Assembly (NCBI GenBank): GCA_938085105.1 | Contig: CALKGK010000047.1 | Coordinates: forward strand, 36,531-100,530 | DNA length: 64,000 nucleotides | From: an uncultured Flavobacteriales bacterium | GTDB lineage: Bacteria; Bacteroidota; Bacteroidia; Flavobacteriales_D; Sanyastnellaceae | Direction: 5' to 3' | Shown: piece by piece, positions 55,515-64,000 of the stretch | Position numbering within the stretch: the stretch's first letter is position 1 | Layout: every line of letters begins with the position of its first letter | Program-made: the position numbers and the translations under genes | The notes under the pieces: generated by a model | What the model saw: only the letters and a program-made list of their open reading frames with translations | Told to the model about the DNA's origin: nothing | Database searches by the model: none

Positions 55515-57461
55515 ATGCGATTTGTGGCTTTGCTCCTAGTGGCAGGCCTTTCGCTCCAAGTGCCAGCACAGTCTGAGCGCTCTGTGGAAGAATTGTATCT
55601 CGAGTTGAATGAAAGTGTGAGCGATACCGCTAGTCTTCGTCTTCAACTTGAAATTAGTGACCAACTCCTTTTTTCTTTTCCCGATTCAGCCCTCGGCCAT
55701 GCTGAGGATGCTTTGAGTTTGGCTCATGAATTGGAAAAGCCCTTGTACATCGCAGAGGCTTATAATAACATTGGTATTGTAGCTTCTTTGAAAGGTAAGA
55801 ACCTCACAGGATTGGAGAACTTTCAACTCGCGCTGGATTATTTTGAAAAAGCCCAGGATCGCGAGGGAGCGTCAAAAATCTTGAATAATCTCGGGGCTAT
55901 TTACAGTTATATCGAGAATTATGATGAGAGTATCCGACATCATCAAGAGGGATACGCGATTGATATTGAGATTCAAGATTATCAAGGAGCGGCCATTTGT
56001 TTGTACAACATCGCGCTGTCTTACCTGAGTTTAGAAAAGTACGATTCGTGCATGCATTATACCCATGCGCTGGAACGATTCCAACAGCTTCATGGCGAGG
56101 CAGTCAATCCATCTGCCATTTTGGGAGAGGTGTACTTGGCGAAAGACATGCTGGATTCTGCGAAGTTCCACATGAACGCATCCTTGAAAGGAAGTTTGGA
56201 AGAACAAGATGAGATGGGCGCGGTACAGAGCTACATCGGTTTGGCCAACATTGCTTTCAAAGAAAAGAGCTACAACAATGGACTGGCGCTGCTTTTTTCC
56301 GCAGAGCCCAGTTGCGAACGAAACGATTTTATGGATGCTTTACTCAGCATTCACGAGCTGCGAGCAAAGATGTTTGAAGCGCAAAAAGAGTATGAGAAGG
56401 CCTTCATTTCAAGCAAGGCTTACTTGAGTTTGAAGGATAGTTTGGACCGACTCAATAATGTGAGCCGAATCAATGAATTGAACGCAAAGTACGAATCCGA
56501 AAAACGCGAAAAAGAAATTGCGGAGAAGTCGGCAGAGCTCATCCAGCAGCGAGCTTCGGAGGCCAACCAACGGAAGGTGTTCCTAATTGTGGGGATTTCA
56601 ATCATGATCGTGCTCCTGGTTTTGGTTTGGAGCATCATTAAAAAGCGAAACACCAACCGCATTCTCAATCAACAGAATTGCGAGATCAACAACCAGCGAA
56701 GAAAGATCATCAGCAGCATCAACTATGCTCGAAAAATCCAGAACTCCATCCTCATTCCAGAACAGCAAATTCGTCGTTTTTTACCAGAGTCCTTTGTGTT
56801 CTTTCAACCCAAAGACATCGTGAGTGGAGATTTCTATTGGTTTACCGAAATTGGAGATCGCTTTATTCTAGCCACCATTGATTGCACCGGACACGGCGTT
56901 CCTGGGGCCTTTATGTCGCTCATCGCCAATGCTAAACTCAACAAGGTGGTGAATGAAAAAAGAATTTACGATCCAGGATTGATCCTGAGTGAAGTGCACC
57001 ACGAAATCTACCGTTCTTTGAATCAGTCTTCTGAAGAAAACGACCGATCTCAAGACGGGATGGACATGAGTTTGTGTGTGATCGATCAAAAAGAACGCAC
57101 GATTAGTTTTGCCGGTGCACAGAATGGAATTGTATTGGTGAACAAGGGAACTGCCCACGAGGTGAAGGCAGACAATTATAGTATTGGTGGGCACTTCTTC
57201 ATGAAGCGCGCTACCTTCACCACGAAAACCATTCCATACCATCACGGTACATATCTCTATATGTTTACCGATGGATTTGTGGATCAATTTGGCGGAGAAG
57301 AGAACAAGAAACTCAACAAGCAGCGTTTCAACCAGATGTTGATTGCCTTGAGTGAAACCGGTCTAGGAAAAGCCAAAGCTTCTATGAGTGAGCATTTTTC
57401 AGCGTGGAAAGGAGACAATGAACAGATCGACGACATTCTCGTGATTGGTGCTCGTTTATAG
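55515..57461 (+). CDS. TPR-transmembrane-PP2C (SpoIIE-type) phosphatase, SiaA-like
   Basis: 648 residues. Signal peptide (1-18), TPR repeats in the periplasm (about 35-310; AYNNIGIVASLKG, ILNNLGAIYSYIENYDESI), coiled coil (about 320-352), membrane helix (355-375), then a cytoplasmic PP2C/SpoIIE domain (about 425-648). Metal-binding Asp residues are present: Asp439 (SGDFYWF), Asp457 (DCTGHGVPGAFMS), Asp515/517 (DGMDMSL), Asp586 (FTDGFVDQ) and Asp639/640 (IDDILVIG). This is the output layout of serine phosphatases in partner-switch systems, so it could dephosphorylate the SiaC-like protein at 45078 (inference). Confidence 0.92.
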   Translation: MRFVALLLVAGLSLQVPAQSERSVEELYLELNESVSDTASLRLQLEISDQLLFSFPDSALGHAEDALSLAHELEKPLYIAEAYNNIGIVASLKGKNLTGLENFQLALDYFEKAQDREGASKILNNLGAIYSYIENYDESIRHHQEGYAIDIEIQDYQGAAICLYNIALSYLSLEKYDSCMHYTHALERFQQLHGEAVNPSAILGEVYLAKDMLDSAKFHMNASLKGSLEEQDEMGAVQSYIGLANIAFKEKSYNNGLALLFSAEPSCERNDFMDALLSIHELRAKMFEAQKEYEKAFISSKAYLSLKDSLDRLNNVSRINELNAKYESEKREKEIAEKSAELIQQRASEANQRKVFLIVGISIMIVLLVLVWSIIKKRNTNRILNQQNCEINNQRRKIISSINYARKIQNSILIPEQQIRRFLPESFVFFQPKDIVSGDFYWFTEIGDRFILATIDCTGHGVPGAFMSLIANAKLNKVVNEKRIYDPGLILSEVHHEIYRSLNQSSEENDRSQDGMDMSLCVIDQKERTISFAGAQNGIVLVNKGTAHEVKADNYSIGGHFFMKRATFTTKTIPYHHGTYLYMFTDGFVDQFGGEENKKLNKQRFNQMLIALSETGLGKAKASMSEHFSAWKGDNEQIDDILVIGARL

Positions 57462-57515
57462 ACCCCAATGTCGCAATTCAAGCTATTTTCTTCCTTTTTT
57501 ACCTTGCCGATTGTG

Positions 57516-57523
57516 TACTTTTG
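57516..57523 (+). promoter_or_regulatory. -7 element directly before mnmD (TACTTTTG)
   Basis: Exact TAnnTTTG, 6 bases before the ATG at 57530; a T-rich stretch at 57495-57500 is in the -33 area. Leaderless start likely. Confidence 0.65.
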
Positions 57524-57529
57524 AAATGC

Positions 57530-58183
57530 ATGAAAGCAGTAGAAAAAATCATCACTAAAGACGGGTCTCATTCCCTTTGGATGCCCGAGTTGGACGAAAC
57601 CTATCACTCCCGTCATGGTGCGGTTCAAGAAGCCAAGCACGTTTTTATTGATGCGGGATTGTCTTTGATTTTGAGTGAAGAAAAACCGCCCAAAGTGCTC
57701 GAGATAGGTTTGGGAACAGGCCTGAATTGCTGGCTCACATTTCACCATTTGCACGACCAGGACGTGGCTTTAGAATATACTGCTTTGGAAGCTTTTCCCT
57801 TGGATTGGGAATTGGTGAAGTCCATGAACTATGCTCCGGAAGATCGGGAGTTGTTTGAAGCGATTCATCAGGCTGAATGGGAGGAGACAGTTATCCTTCA
57901 GCCCGAAAAAAAACTACTCAAAAAAGCCCAAAAGCTGGAAGAATGGAGTGGAGAAGAGTCCTTTAATGTGGTTTATTTTGATGCTTTCGGACCCAACACA
58001 CAGCCCGAAATGTGGGTTCCTGCCCAATTGCAACGCTGCTATGATGCTTTGGAAGAGGGGGGCGTTTTTGTGACCTATTGTGCGAAAGGACAAGTGCGCC
58101 GTGATTTGGTGGCTTGTGGTTTTGAAGTGGAACGCTTGCCGGGACCTCCGGGGAAAAGAGAAATGCTTCGTGGAAGAAAGTAG
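57530..58183 (+). CDS. mnmD: tRNA U34 5-methylaminomethyl-2-thiouridine methyltransferase (MnmD)
   Basis: 217 residues from the ATG at 57530 (MKAVEKIITKDGSHSLWM). Stand-alone version of the MnmC methyltransferase half: DETYHSRHGAVQEAKHVF, SAM-binding EIGLGTGLNCW, TALEAFPL and VVYFDAFGPNTQPEMW are diagnostic. It completes mnm5s2U34 in tRNAs for Lys, Glu and Gln. No FAD oxidase half is attached, as is usual outside Gammaproteobacteria. The NUDIX gene overlaps its end by 14 bases. Confidence 0.93.
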   Translation: MKAVEKIITKDGSHSLWMPELDETYHSRHGAVQEAKHVFIDAGLSLILSEEKPPKVLEIGLGTGLNCWLTFHHLHDQDVALEYTALEAFPLDWELVKSMNYAPEDRELFEAIHQAEWEETVILQPEKKLLKKAQKLEEWSGEESFNVVYFDAFGPNTQPEMWVPAQLQRCYDALEEGGVFVTYCAKGQVRRDLVACGFEVERLPGPPGKREMLRGRK

Positions 58184-58625
58184 AGAGGGGATTCGCCGTT
58201 TTAACCTCCGGGTTTATATGTTGCTGATGGAGGGAGACCGGCTGCTATTGTCGGACGAGATGATTCGAGGAAAGGCTTATACCAAGTTCCCAGGCGGTGG
58301 TTTGGAATATGGAGAGGGCTTGGAAGAAGGCTTGAAAAGGGAAGCCCTCGAAGAGTTGGGACAGGAAGTGGAAGTGCTGCAGCATTTTTACACTACCGAT
58401 TTCTTTCAGCGCTCCGGATTTAGAGATTCAGATCAATTGATTGCGGTGTATTATCGAGTGTGTTTGAAGGAAAAACCCAAATTTAAAACGACAGACAAGC
58501 GCTTTGATTTTGATGATCTCGACCTTGAAAGAGAATCGTTTCGTTGGATGAAGTTGGAGGAGATGAAACGTGACGATTTATCTTTTCCTGTTGACCAACA
58601 TGTGCTTTCCTTGCTTCAGTCTTAA
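58170..58625 (+). CDS. NUDIX hydrolase
   Basis: 151 residues from a GTG at 58170 inside the end of mnmD; the frame is open further up but only shadows mnmD. Nudix box GGGLEYGEGLEEGLKREALEELG is near residues 36-58 (metal-binding Glu in REALEELG). Substrate not predictable; probably a nucleotide or sugar diphosphate. Confidence 0.85.
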   Translation: MEESREGIRRFNLRVYMLLMEGDRLLLSDEMIRGKAYTKFPGGGLEYGEGLEEGLKREALEELGQEVEVLQHFYTTDFFQRSGFRDSDQLIAVYYRVCLKEKPKFKTTDKRFDFDDLDLERESFRWMKLEEMKRDDLSFPVDQHVLSLLQS

Positions 58626-58645
58626 TTCTCTGTGCCTCAGTTCAG

Positions 58646-59230
58646 TTACTCCCCTGCGAAACCCAAACGTTTTTGAACTTGGTCTTGAAGAAGTGAGAAG
58701 AGTTGATAGGGTTGATGCGTCCGCCATTCGATGTCGTTCAATTTTCCGCCGAGGACGAAGTAGCTGTCGATGTTCGCTTCTTTGAAATCATCAAGAACAT
58801 GCTCTCTGAAGTCCAACATGCAGATCCAACCATCCATATCGTCCACTTCATCGAACCACTCCTCGTAGTAGAGGTCGTCACTTGCGTGAAAGTTCAACAC
58901 ATTCTCTCCCACGAGAATGAACTTGCTCACTCCCAGATAGGTAAAGTGTTCAATGATGTTTCGCTTGAAAATCATGATGTCGTTGTGCAAACAATCGTTC
59001 CATTCGCCCATCATTTCGATCACCACAAAACCGAGTTCATAGTCGGCAAAAATCACCTTAATGAATAGGGTGGATGAACCCATGTTGTCCCATTGCGGGT
59101 GGATGTAATGGTCATAAATCCGCTCAGAAAATTGAAACTCGCTGTATTCCTTTTCGAAGAAGGGCGAATTGTCGTCTTCTGCACTGTTGTATAATTCCGT
59201 CCAACGGTAGTAAGGTTCGATATTGTGCAC
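58646..59230 (-). CDS. Conserved protein of unknown function
   Basis: 194 residues from a GTG at 59230 (MHNIEPYYRWTELYNSAEDD). Acidic, aromatic, no signal peptide or membrane helix; alpha/beta pattern with FIKVIFADYELGFVVIEMMGEWNDC and FILVGENVLNFHASDDLYYEEW. Family not recognised beyond an impression of a Bacteroidota-conserved protein. 12 bases downstream of murQ, same strand. Confidence 0.8.
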   Translation of the reverse strand: MHNIEPYYRWTELYNSAEDDNSPFFEKEYSEFQFSERIYDHYIHPQWDNMGSSTLFIKVIFADYELGFVVIEMMGEWNDCLHNDIMIFKRNIIEHFTYLGVSKFILVGENVLNFHASDDLYYEEWFDEVDDMDGWICMLDFREHVLDDFKEANIDSYFVLGGKLNDIEWRTHQPYQLFSLLQDQVQKRLGFAGE

Positions 59231-59242
59231 GATTCCTCTGAC

Positions 59243-60055
59243 TTATTGAATGTTGTTTAATGCTTCCCGAACGCTTCCGTGCTTGAGCAAGAGTGCTTTG
59301 GCGGTTTCGGCGTTCAGACTGCTTTGTTCCATGATCATTCGGGTTCCTCTTTGAACCAGCTTGTCATTGCTTAACTGCATATCCACCATTTTGTTTCCTT
59401 TTACTCTTCCCAATTGAATCATGGTGGCAGTGCTGATCATGTTGAGGATGAGCTTCTGCGCAGTTCCGGCTTTCATTCGGGTTGATCCTGTGACGAATTC
59501 CGGACCAACAATGGCCTCCATTGGAAATTGAGCCGCAGCGGCAAGCGGGGTCCCTTCATTGCAGGTGATTCCCCCAGTGACGATGCCTTGTTCTGCGCAT
59601 TTCTTCAAAGCACCCACAACGTAAGGCGTAGTTCCCGAAGCGGCTATGCCTACAACCACGTCTTTGTCTGAAAGTCCATGTTCCATCAAATCCCTCCAAG
59701 CGCCGTTTTCATCATCTTCAGCGTTTTCTACTGCTTTTCGGATGGCTGCATCACCACCAGCGATTAAACCGATGACCATTTCGTGAGGAACTCCGAAGGT
59801 GGGCGGACATTCACTTGCATCAACAATACCTAATCTTCCACTTGTGCCTGCACCGATATAGAACAGTCTGCCACCCAATTTCATCTTTTCAACGCAAGCT
59901 TGAATGAAGGCCTCAATCTGTGGAATGATTTTGGCAATGCTGTGTGGCACGCTTTGGTCTTCCCGATTGATGTTCAGGAGCAAATCTCCCAAAGGCATGG
60001 TTTCGAGCTCATGGTACTTGGAATCTTGTTCGGTGGAAGGTTTCTTGGAAATCAT
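59243..60055 (-). CDS. murQ: N-acetylmuramic acid 6-phosphate etherase
   Basis: 270 residues from the ATG at 60055 (MISKKPSTEQDSKYHELE). SIS-domain lyase that cleaves the lactyl ether of MurNAc-6-P in peptidoglycan recycling. Hallmarks: TEQDSKYHELE, YIGAGTSGRLGIVDASECPPTFG, GIAASGTTPYVVGAL, EFVTGSTRMKAGTAQK. A near-consensus -7 element (TATTTTCG) ends 4 bases before this ATG, which decides the start over the open frame to 60121. Confidence 0.94.
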   Translation of the reverse strand: MISKKPSTEQDSKYHELETMPLGDLLLNINREDQSVPHSIAKIIPQIEAFIQACVEKMKLGGRLFYIGAGTSGRLGIVDASECPPTFGVPHEMVIGLIAGGDAAIRKAVENAEDDENGAWRDLMEHGLSDKDVVVGIAASGTTPYVVGALKKCAEQGIVTGGITCNEGTPLAAAAQFPMEAIVGPEFVTGSTRMKAGTAQKLILNMISTATMIQLGRVKGNKMVDMQLSNDKLVQRGTRMIMEQSSLNAETAKALLLKHGSVREALNNIQ

Positions 60056-60059
60056 GATG

Positions 60060-60067
60060 CGAAAATA
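60060..60067 (-). promoter_or_regulatory. Near-consensus -7 element for murQ (TATTTTCG)
   Basis: Seven of eight positions on the minus strand, 4 bases before the murQ ATG; another leaderless-type arrangement. Confidence 0.45.
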
Positions 60068-60182
60068 ATGCATATTCGGAGGAAGTGAATCACGTTCAGA
60101 CCCAAAAGTGCATAAAGACATGCCTCAAGAATGAGGACAAGAACCTTAAAATTCATTTACTTTGACAAAACAGTTTCAAGCA

Positions 60183-61811
60183 ATGAGATCATTTTTCCTT
60201 CTGGCCCTTTTTACGGCCTTCTTTCTTCAAGCAAATAGTATGAGCCATTTTGAAATGGTGGCGGACACCACGGATACCGGTTTGTTTGGGAATGCTCAAG
60301 TTTCTGCCAAGATGATTGCTGCTAAGCATGAGTTTAACGAAAACAACATGCGGGGCGCCCTCACCATCTACCGTGAGGTATTGGAAATGGAGCCCGGAAA
60401 TGAATCAGCACTTTACTGGACAGCCCGTTGTCACTATGAGTTGAAGAAGTATCGTTTGGCACAAGAATACTTGGATCAAGCTTTAGAAGTGAATCCGGAA
60501 ATTGGTAAGAACAACGAGTTTTTTCAAGGAAAGATCTATCAACGCCTTGCACTATTGGACGAAGCCATTGCCTCCTACGAAGCTTTTTTGAAGGAAAATG
60601 AAGGAAAACGTTCTTTGGATGTAGAGGATGCTGAGCGTTACATCTCAGAATGTAAATTTGCCAAAGATATGATGGCCAAGCCTGCCGAAGTGAGCATTTC
60701 GAACTTGGGTAGAGAGGTGAATTCCCGTTACGATGATTATTCACCTTCAATTACTGCTGACGGAAAACTATTGGTTTTTACGAGTAGAAGAGCGAGCACT
60801 GTGGGAGCGGAAATTGATGAAGGTTCGGATTATAAGTTTTTCGAAGACATCTTCTACAGCGAGTGGAATGCTGAAACCAAATCATGGGGCGATGCTTCTG
60901 GTTTGGAGGGGGAAGTGAATACCCCAACCTACGATGCAGTGCTTTCCATATCTCCAGATGGGAAACAGATTTTTGTTTACAAGAACAATCTGAATTCTGC
61001 AGGTGATATTTTCATGAGTACCTTGAACAGCAGTGATAACAGCTGGAGAGCCCCAGAAAAGATGCCTCGTCCGATCAACACTTCTTACTTCGAGAGTTCT
61101 ATTAGCATCACACAAGACGGACAAAAGGTCTATTTCATCAGTGAACGCGGCGGATTTGGTCAAGGAGATATTTATGTTTCGGAGAAGAAAGGAAGCTCTT
61201 GGAGTAAGCCAGAGAATTTAGGGGAGATTATCAATACCCCTTTTGATGAGAAATTTGTCTTCATCCACCCCAATGGAAAGACCCTTTATTTTGCTTCTGA
61301 CGGACACCAATGTTTGGGCTCTTATGACATTTTCAAGACGGAATTTGTGAATGGGCAGTGGAGCATTCCTATCAATTTGGGCTATCCCATCAATACCGTA
61401 AATGAGGAGTCAACCTTCTCTTTGACCAGCGACAATAAGACCATGCTGATTGCCGCAGAATATGGAGATACCTTTGGGGAGCGGGATATTTATCAAATTG
61501 ATGTGAGCAAGTACCCCTTAATTTCATCAGGCTATGAAAGTAGCGGTTATGGGACCTTGATTTTGAATTTAGAAGATGCGGATGGGAAGGTTCAGAAAGG
61601 TGAGCGTTATGAAATCCGATTGAAGGGAAGCCAAAGAGTAATTACAAGTGGTGAAAGTGATAAGCTCGGACTTATTCGGGTCAATCTTCCAGGTGATCAA
61701 GTGTACATTGTGAACGTAAAGCACAAAGGAGGAGACGAGCAGAAAGAAATTGCTATTCAACTGAGCGACTCCAAAGCCACGGTGGTCAAGGAAACCTTTA
61801 TTTTGAAATAA
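60183..61811 (+). CDS. TPR and PD40 beta-propeller protein
   Basis: 542 residues from the ATG at 60183, which begins a signal peptide (MRSFFLLALFTAFFLQANS). TPR helices (about 40-150; ALYWTARCHYELKKYRLAQEYL) are followed by PD40 blades (about 180-450; SPDGKQIFVYKNN, TQDGQKVYFISERGG, HPNGKTLYFASDGHQ) and a small beta-domain at the end. Same TPR-PD40 design as the OmpA-family protein at 9021 but without an OmpA domain or lipobox. Probably periplasmic. TTACTTTG (one mismatch to -7) is about 20 bases upstream. Its end overlaps the convergent mannosidase gene by 14 bases. Confidence 0.87.
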   Translation: MRSFFLLALFTAFFLQANSMSHFEMVADTTDTGLFGNAQVSAKMIAAKHEFNENNMRGALTIYREVLEMEPGNESALYWTARCHYELKKYRLAQEYLDQALEVNPEIGKNNEFFQGKIYQRLALLDEAIASYEAFLKENEGKRSLDVEDAERYISECKFAKDMMAKPAEVSISNLGREVNSRYDDYSPSITADGKLLVFTSRRASTVGAEIDEGSDYKFFEDIFYSEWNAETKSWGDASGLEGEVNTPTYDAVLSISPDGKQIFVYKNNLNSAGDIFMSTLNSSDNSWRAPEKMPRPINTSYFESSISITQDGQKVYFISERGGFGQGDIYVSEKKGSSWSKPENLGEIINTPFDEKFVFIHPNGKTLYFASDGHQCLGSYDIFKTEFVNGQWSIPINLGYPINTVNEESTFSLTSDNKTMLIAAEYGDTFGERDIYQIDVSKYPLISSGYESSGYGTLILNLEDADGKVQKGERYEIRLKGSQRVITSGESDKLGLIRVNLPGDQVYIVNVKHKGGDEQKEIAIQLSDSKATVVKETFILK

Positions 61812-64000
61812 AGAAAAGTCCGAAACTCGAAAAGTCAAAGGATTTCTGATTTTCCTCTGGGGTGAAATAAACGCTAAGCTCTTCCCCCGGAGCGAGGGTG
61901 AGAAAATTATCGCTCCACCTTCCCTTACCGTTGGCCATGAGTTCCACTCCATAGCTTAAGTGTGTAGCTTTTAGATCCAAACGATAACGCCCGTCTTCTT
62001 CTTCCGTTGAAGCCATTTTGATGAAATTGGCCTGCACCTCCATGGCTTTGGGAGGAACCAAGGGAACGATTTGCTCAAGAATGACATCTCCATTCACGAG
62101 AAACAAGAGTTGAGCATAGGCCGTTTCTTCTGAAACTTCAGAAAGTACGAAAGTTGGTGAGTCCAAGTATTCAAGCTGTACATCCTCGTTTTTACTACTG
62201 ATCAATGCTCCATTTTGATCGAAAATCGAAAGCATCAACTCTCCGTGGTACGCATACGATTCCAGAGAGCTGATTCCGTAATGGAGTCCGCCATCTTTCC
62301 ACCTACACTGAAAAGAAAAGGCATCGTTTTGTCGGCGCGCTTCGTAATGCATTGCTTTCCATTGTTGTTCACTGTCGATGCTGCTCCATGAAATGGCGGG
62401 CCAACAATCGTTCAGTTGCCAATACAAAGATCCCATGCACTGAGGCGCGAATCGTTGAGCATTCATTCCCATCCCCATGCCTCGCGCTTGCTGAGCGCGG
62501 CTGAGGTAGGCGTGTGCCGCTGTGTTCTTGATATTTGGGAAATCGCGTTTCAAACCTTCGTCCATGATGGAGAAGCCTCTGGCGTGTTTTTGGTGTGCAG
62601 CGTAATTGGGGTTGTCGGTATCGAGCGGACCTTCAATTCCTTGCTCCAAGGTGCTTTCTTGAGGGATGGATTGAAAACCAAATTCACTCATAAAACGGGG
62701 TATTTGTTCTTGAAAATGCTCGAAAGGATAACCATCGTGCCAAACCCACCAATCGTGAGCATCTCCCTCACTCAAATAACGTTCATCTCCCCGTCCAAAG
62801 GTAGGAGAGGAGGTGTGGTAAGGAAGGTCGGTAAGCATTTCTACTTGCGATTTTAAAAGTTCTTCGAACAGTGCCGAATACTCCTTTTCGATTTTTTTTT
62901 GCTCTTTTGAGTTAAGGGTGTTCTTCCATCCCCAGCGTTCCCAGCCTTCACTCACTTCATTGTTTCCGCACCATACAGCCATGCAAGGGTGTTGATTCAA
63001 GCGTTGAATTTGGTCTTCGCTTTCGGCCAGCACATTGCTTAGAAAATCTTCATTTCCAGGATACATGGCACAGGCGAACATGAAGTCTTGCCAAACAAGA
63101 ATTCCAAGTTGGTCACAGGTTTCGTAGAAGTAATCTTGCTGATAGATCCCACCACCCCAAACGCGAACCATGTTCATGTTGGCGTCTCTGCAAGATCGAA
63201 GCAGTCCCCCAATATCGGCGGTATCGGTGAGAAACTCTTGAATGTTCAGAGGGATGAGGTTCGCACCACGGGCATAAACCGCTCGGTCATTCACAGTAAA
63301 GTAGAAACTTTGTCCCCACGCATCTTTTTCTTCAATCAATTCAACAGAGCGAATACCAAATTTTTCTTCTGAGGTAATCAGTGGCGTACTCTTGGAATTC
63401 AGTTTCCCTTTAAATATGACGGTGTATTGATGCTGTTTCCCAAGATCCCAAGGCCACCAGCGCTTCGGGTTTTCAATAGTGAAGTTGTGCTTGAGTTCGT
63501 TGATACCTGCTTCGAGTGCTTGATTGATTTTTGTGGTGTAAACGACTTCCTTGTTTTCGTCAAACACACTTATTACCCCTGTCATGCTAAGAGGTCCGAC
63601 GCTTTCAACGCTTGTGTTGATTTCCATTTCAGCCAATTCATTGGAGCATGCATTGGTTTTGACATCCAAGCTCCGAACACAGGCGTCATTCCAAGCAATC
63701 ATTTTGATGTTTTGGTGCAAGCCCATGTCTACCACTTTTGGTCCCCAATCCCATCCATAATGAAACTGTGGTTTTCTGCTTACCGCTCTCATGGCTTCTC
63801 CTGGCAATGGGGCGCTACGTTCATCGATGCGTTTTTGACCTTCGATAATTGGACTGAAAAATTTTATTACAATTTGATTGACGAATGGATCGAGGTGTTT
63901 TTTGGCATCGGGGATGGTCCAGGTGCGGTGGTAGTTGTTGGCTTTGAGGACCAAATTTCCGTTGATGTACACTTCTGCGTAGGTGTCCAAACTTTGGAAT
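61798..64000 (-). CDS. GH2 beta-mannosidase (N-terminus beyond window)
   Basis: Frame open to the right edge; about 734 residues visible, roughly 100 probably missing compared with the usual 820-860. Family features, numbered from 63990: sugar-binding-like DTYAEVYINGN, PQFHYGWDWGP (74-84), RGANLIPLN (241-249), NMVRVWGGGIYQQDYFYE, acid/base Glu345 in WCGNNEVSEGW and nucleophile Glu436 in FMSEFGFQS. A C-terminal Ig-like domain ends the protein. Likely releases mannose from mannosides; location unknown without the N-terminus. Confidence 0.93.
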   Translation of the reverse strand, partial: FQSLDTYAEVYINGNLVLKANNYHRTWTIPDAKKHLDPFVNQIVIKFFSPIIEGQKRIDERSAPLPGEAMRAVSRKPQFHYGWDWGPKVVDMGLHQNIKMIAWNDACVRSLDVKTNACSNELAEMEINTSVESVGPLSMTGVISVFDENKEVVYTTKINQALEAGINELKHNFTIENPKRWWPWDLGKQHQYTVIFKGKLNSKSTPLITSEEKFGIRSVELIEEKDAWGQSFYFTVNDRAVYARGANLIPLNIQEFLTDTADIGGLLRSCRDANMNMVRVWGGGIYQQDYFYETCDQLGILVWQDFMFACAMYPGNEDFLSNVLAESEDQIQRLNQHPCMAVWCGNNEVSEGWERWGWKNTLNSKEQKKIEKEYSALFEELLKSQVEMLTDLPYHTSSPTFGRGDERYLSEGDAHDWWVWHDGYPFEHFQEQIPRFMSEFGFQSIPQESTLEQGIEGPLDTDNPNYAAHQKHARGFSIMDEGLKRDFPNIKNTAAHAYLSRAQQARGMGMGMNAQRFAPQCMGSLYWQLNDCWPAISWSSIDSEQQWKAMHYEARRQNDAFSFQCRWKDGGLHYGISSLESYAYHGELMLSIFDQNGALISSKNEDVQLEYLDSPTFVLSEVSEETAYAQLLFLVNGDVILEQIVPLVPPKAMEVQANFIKMASTEEEDGRYRLDLKATHLSYGVELMANGKGRWSDNFLTLAPGEELSVYFTPEENQKSFDFSSFGLFFISK

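Overview
The window comes from a Bacteroidota chromosome, most likely a marine, Flavobacteriales-type lineage (inference). The sequence support is: repeated TAnnTTTG -7 promoter elements, typical of Bacteroidota primary-sigma promoters; type IX secretion (T9SS) signals of both type A and type B; SprB-like repeats with a PorP/SprF partner; a Bacteroidota LpxH/LpxK set; and the rpsD-rpoA-rplQ-carA-eno gene order. Shine-Dalgarno sites are weak or absent, and several genes look leaderless. There are no insertion sequences, prophage genes, CRISPR arrays or rRNA genes.

Layout. 1-4.7 kb: end of the ribosomal/RNA polymerase alpha operon (rpsD, rpoA, rplQ with a long Ala/Asp tail), then carA and eno. 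4.8-9 kb: secreted M1-type metallopeptidase with a T9SS tail, and a conserved protein of unknown function. 9-18.3 kb: a surface-adhesin cassette read leftward (small secreted protein, giant SprB-repeat protein, PorP/SprF-type barrel, OmpA-family PD40 lipoprotein). 18.4-22.1 kb: rlmB, a GWxTD lipoprotein and an Omp85-type barrel. 22.2-24.5 kb: a 41-residue lipoprotein, an OsmC protein, a barrel-like protein and lipA. 24.6-36.7 kb: a T9SS beta-propeller protein, gapA, lpxH, a TlpA-like lipoprotein, lpxK, a Nif3-family protein, a coiled-coil protein whose zinc ribbon has lost its cysteines, a 180-bp GC-rich intergenic island, a FadL-like porin and an RG/SG-rich lipoprotein. 36.8-42.6 kb: proS, a conserved unknown gene, tRNA-Glu, a secreted protein with a dockerin-like end and an HTH regulator.

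42.63-43.96 kb is the least ordinary part: about 1.3 kb without a convincing protein gene, holding several dyads, strong hairpins, two orphan intrinsic terminators and one exact -7 element. One or two unannotated small RNAs are plausible there. 44-45.5 kb carries a SiaB-like kinase with two tandem kinase domains and its SiaC-like partner; a TPR/PP2C phosphatase of the SiaA type sits at 55.5-57.5 kb. Together they could form a partner-switching signalling module.

45.5-64 kb: a TIGR02757 protein, a BatA-like membrane protein, a dihydroorotase homologue missing its metal ligands, a DUF3467 protein, a YjjG-like phosphatase, upp, a polysaccharide-deacetylase-like protein translationally coupled to wecB, radC, rpsT, mnmD, a NUDIX hydrolase, an unknown conserved gene, murQ, a TPR/PD40 protein and the 3' part of a GH2 beta-mannosidase that runs off the right edge. 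Most of the window is core housekeeping and envelope biology.
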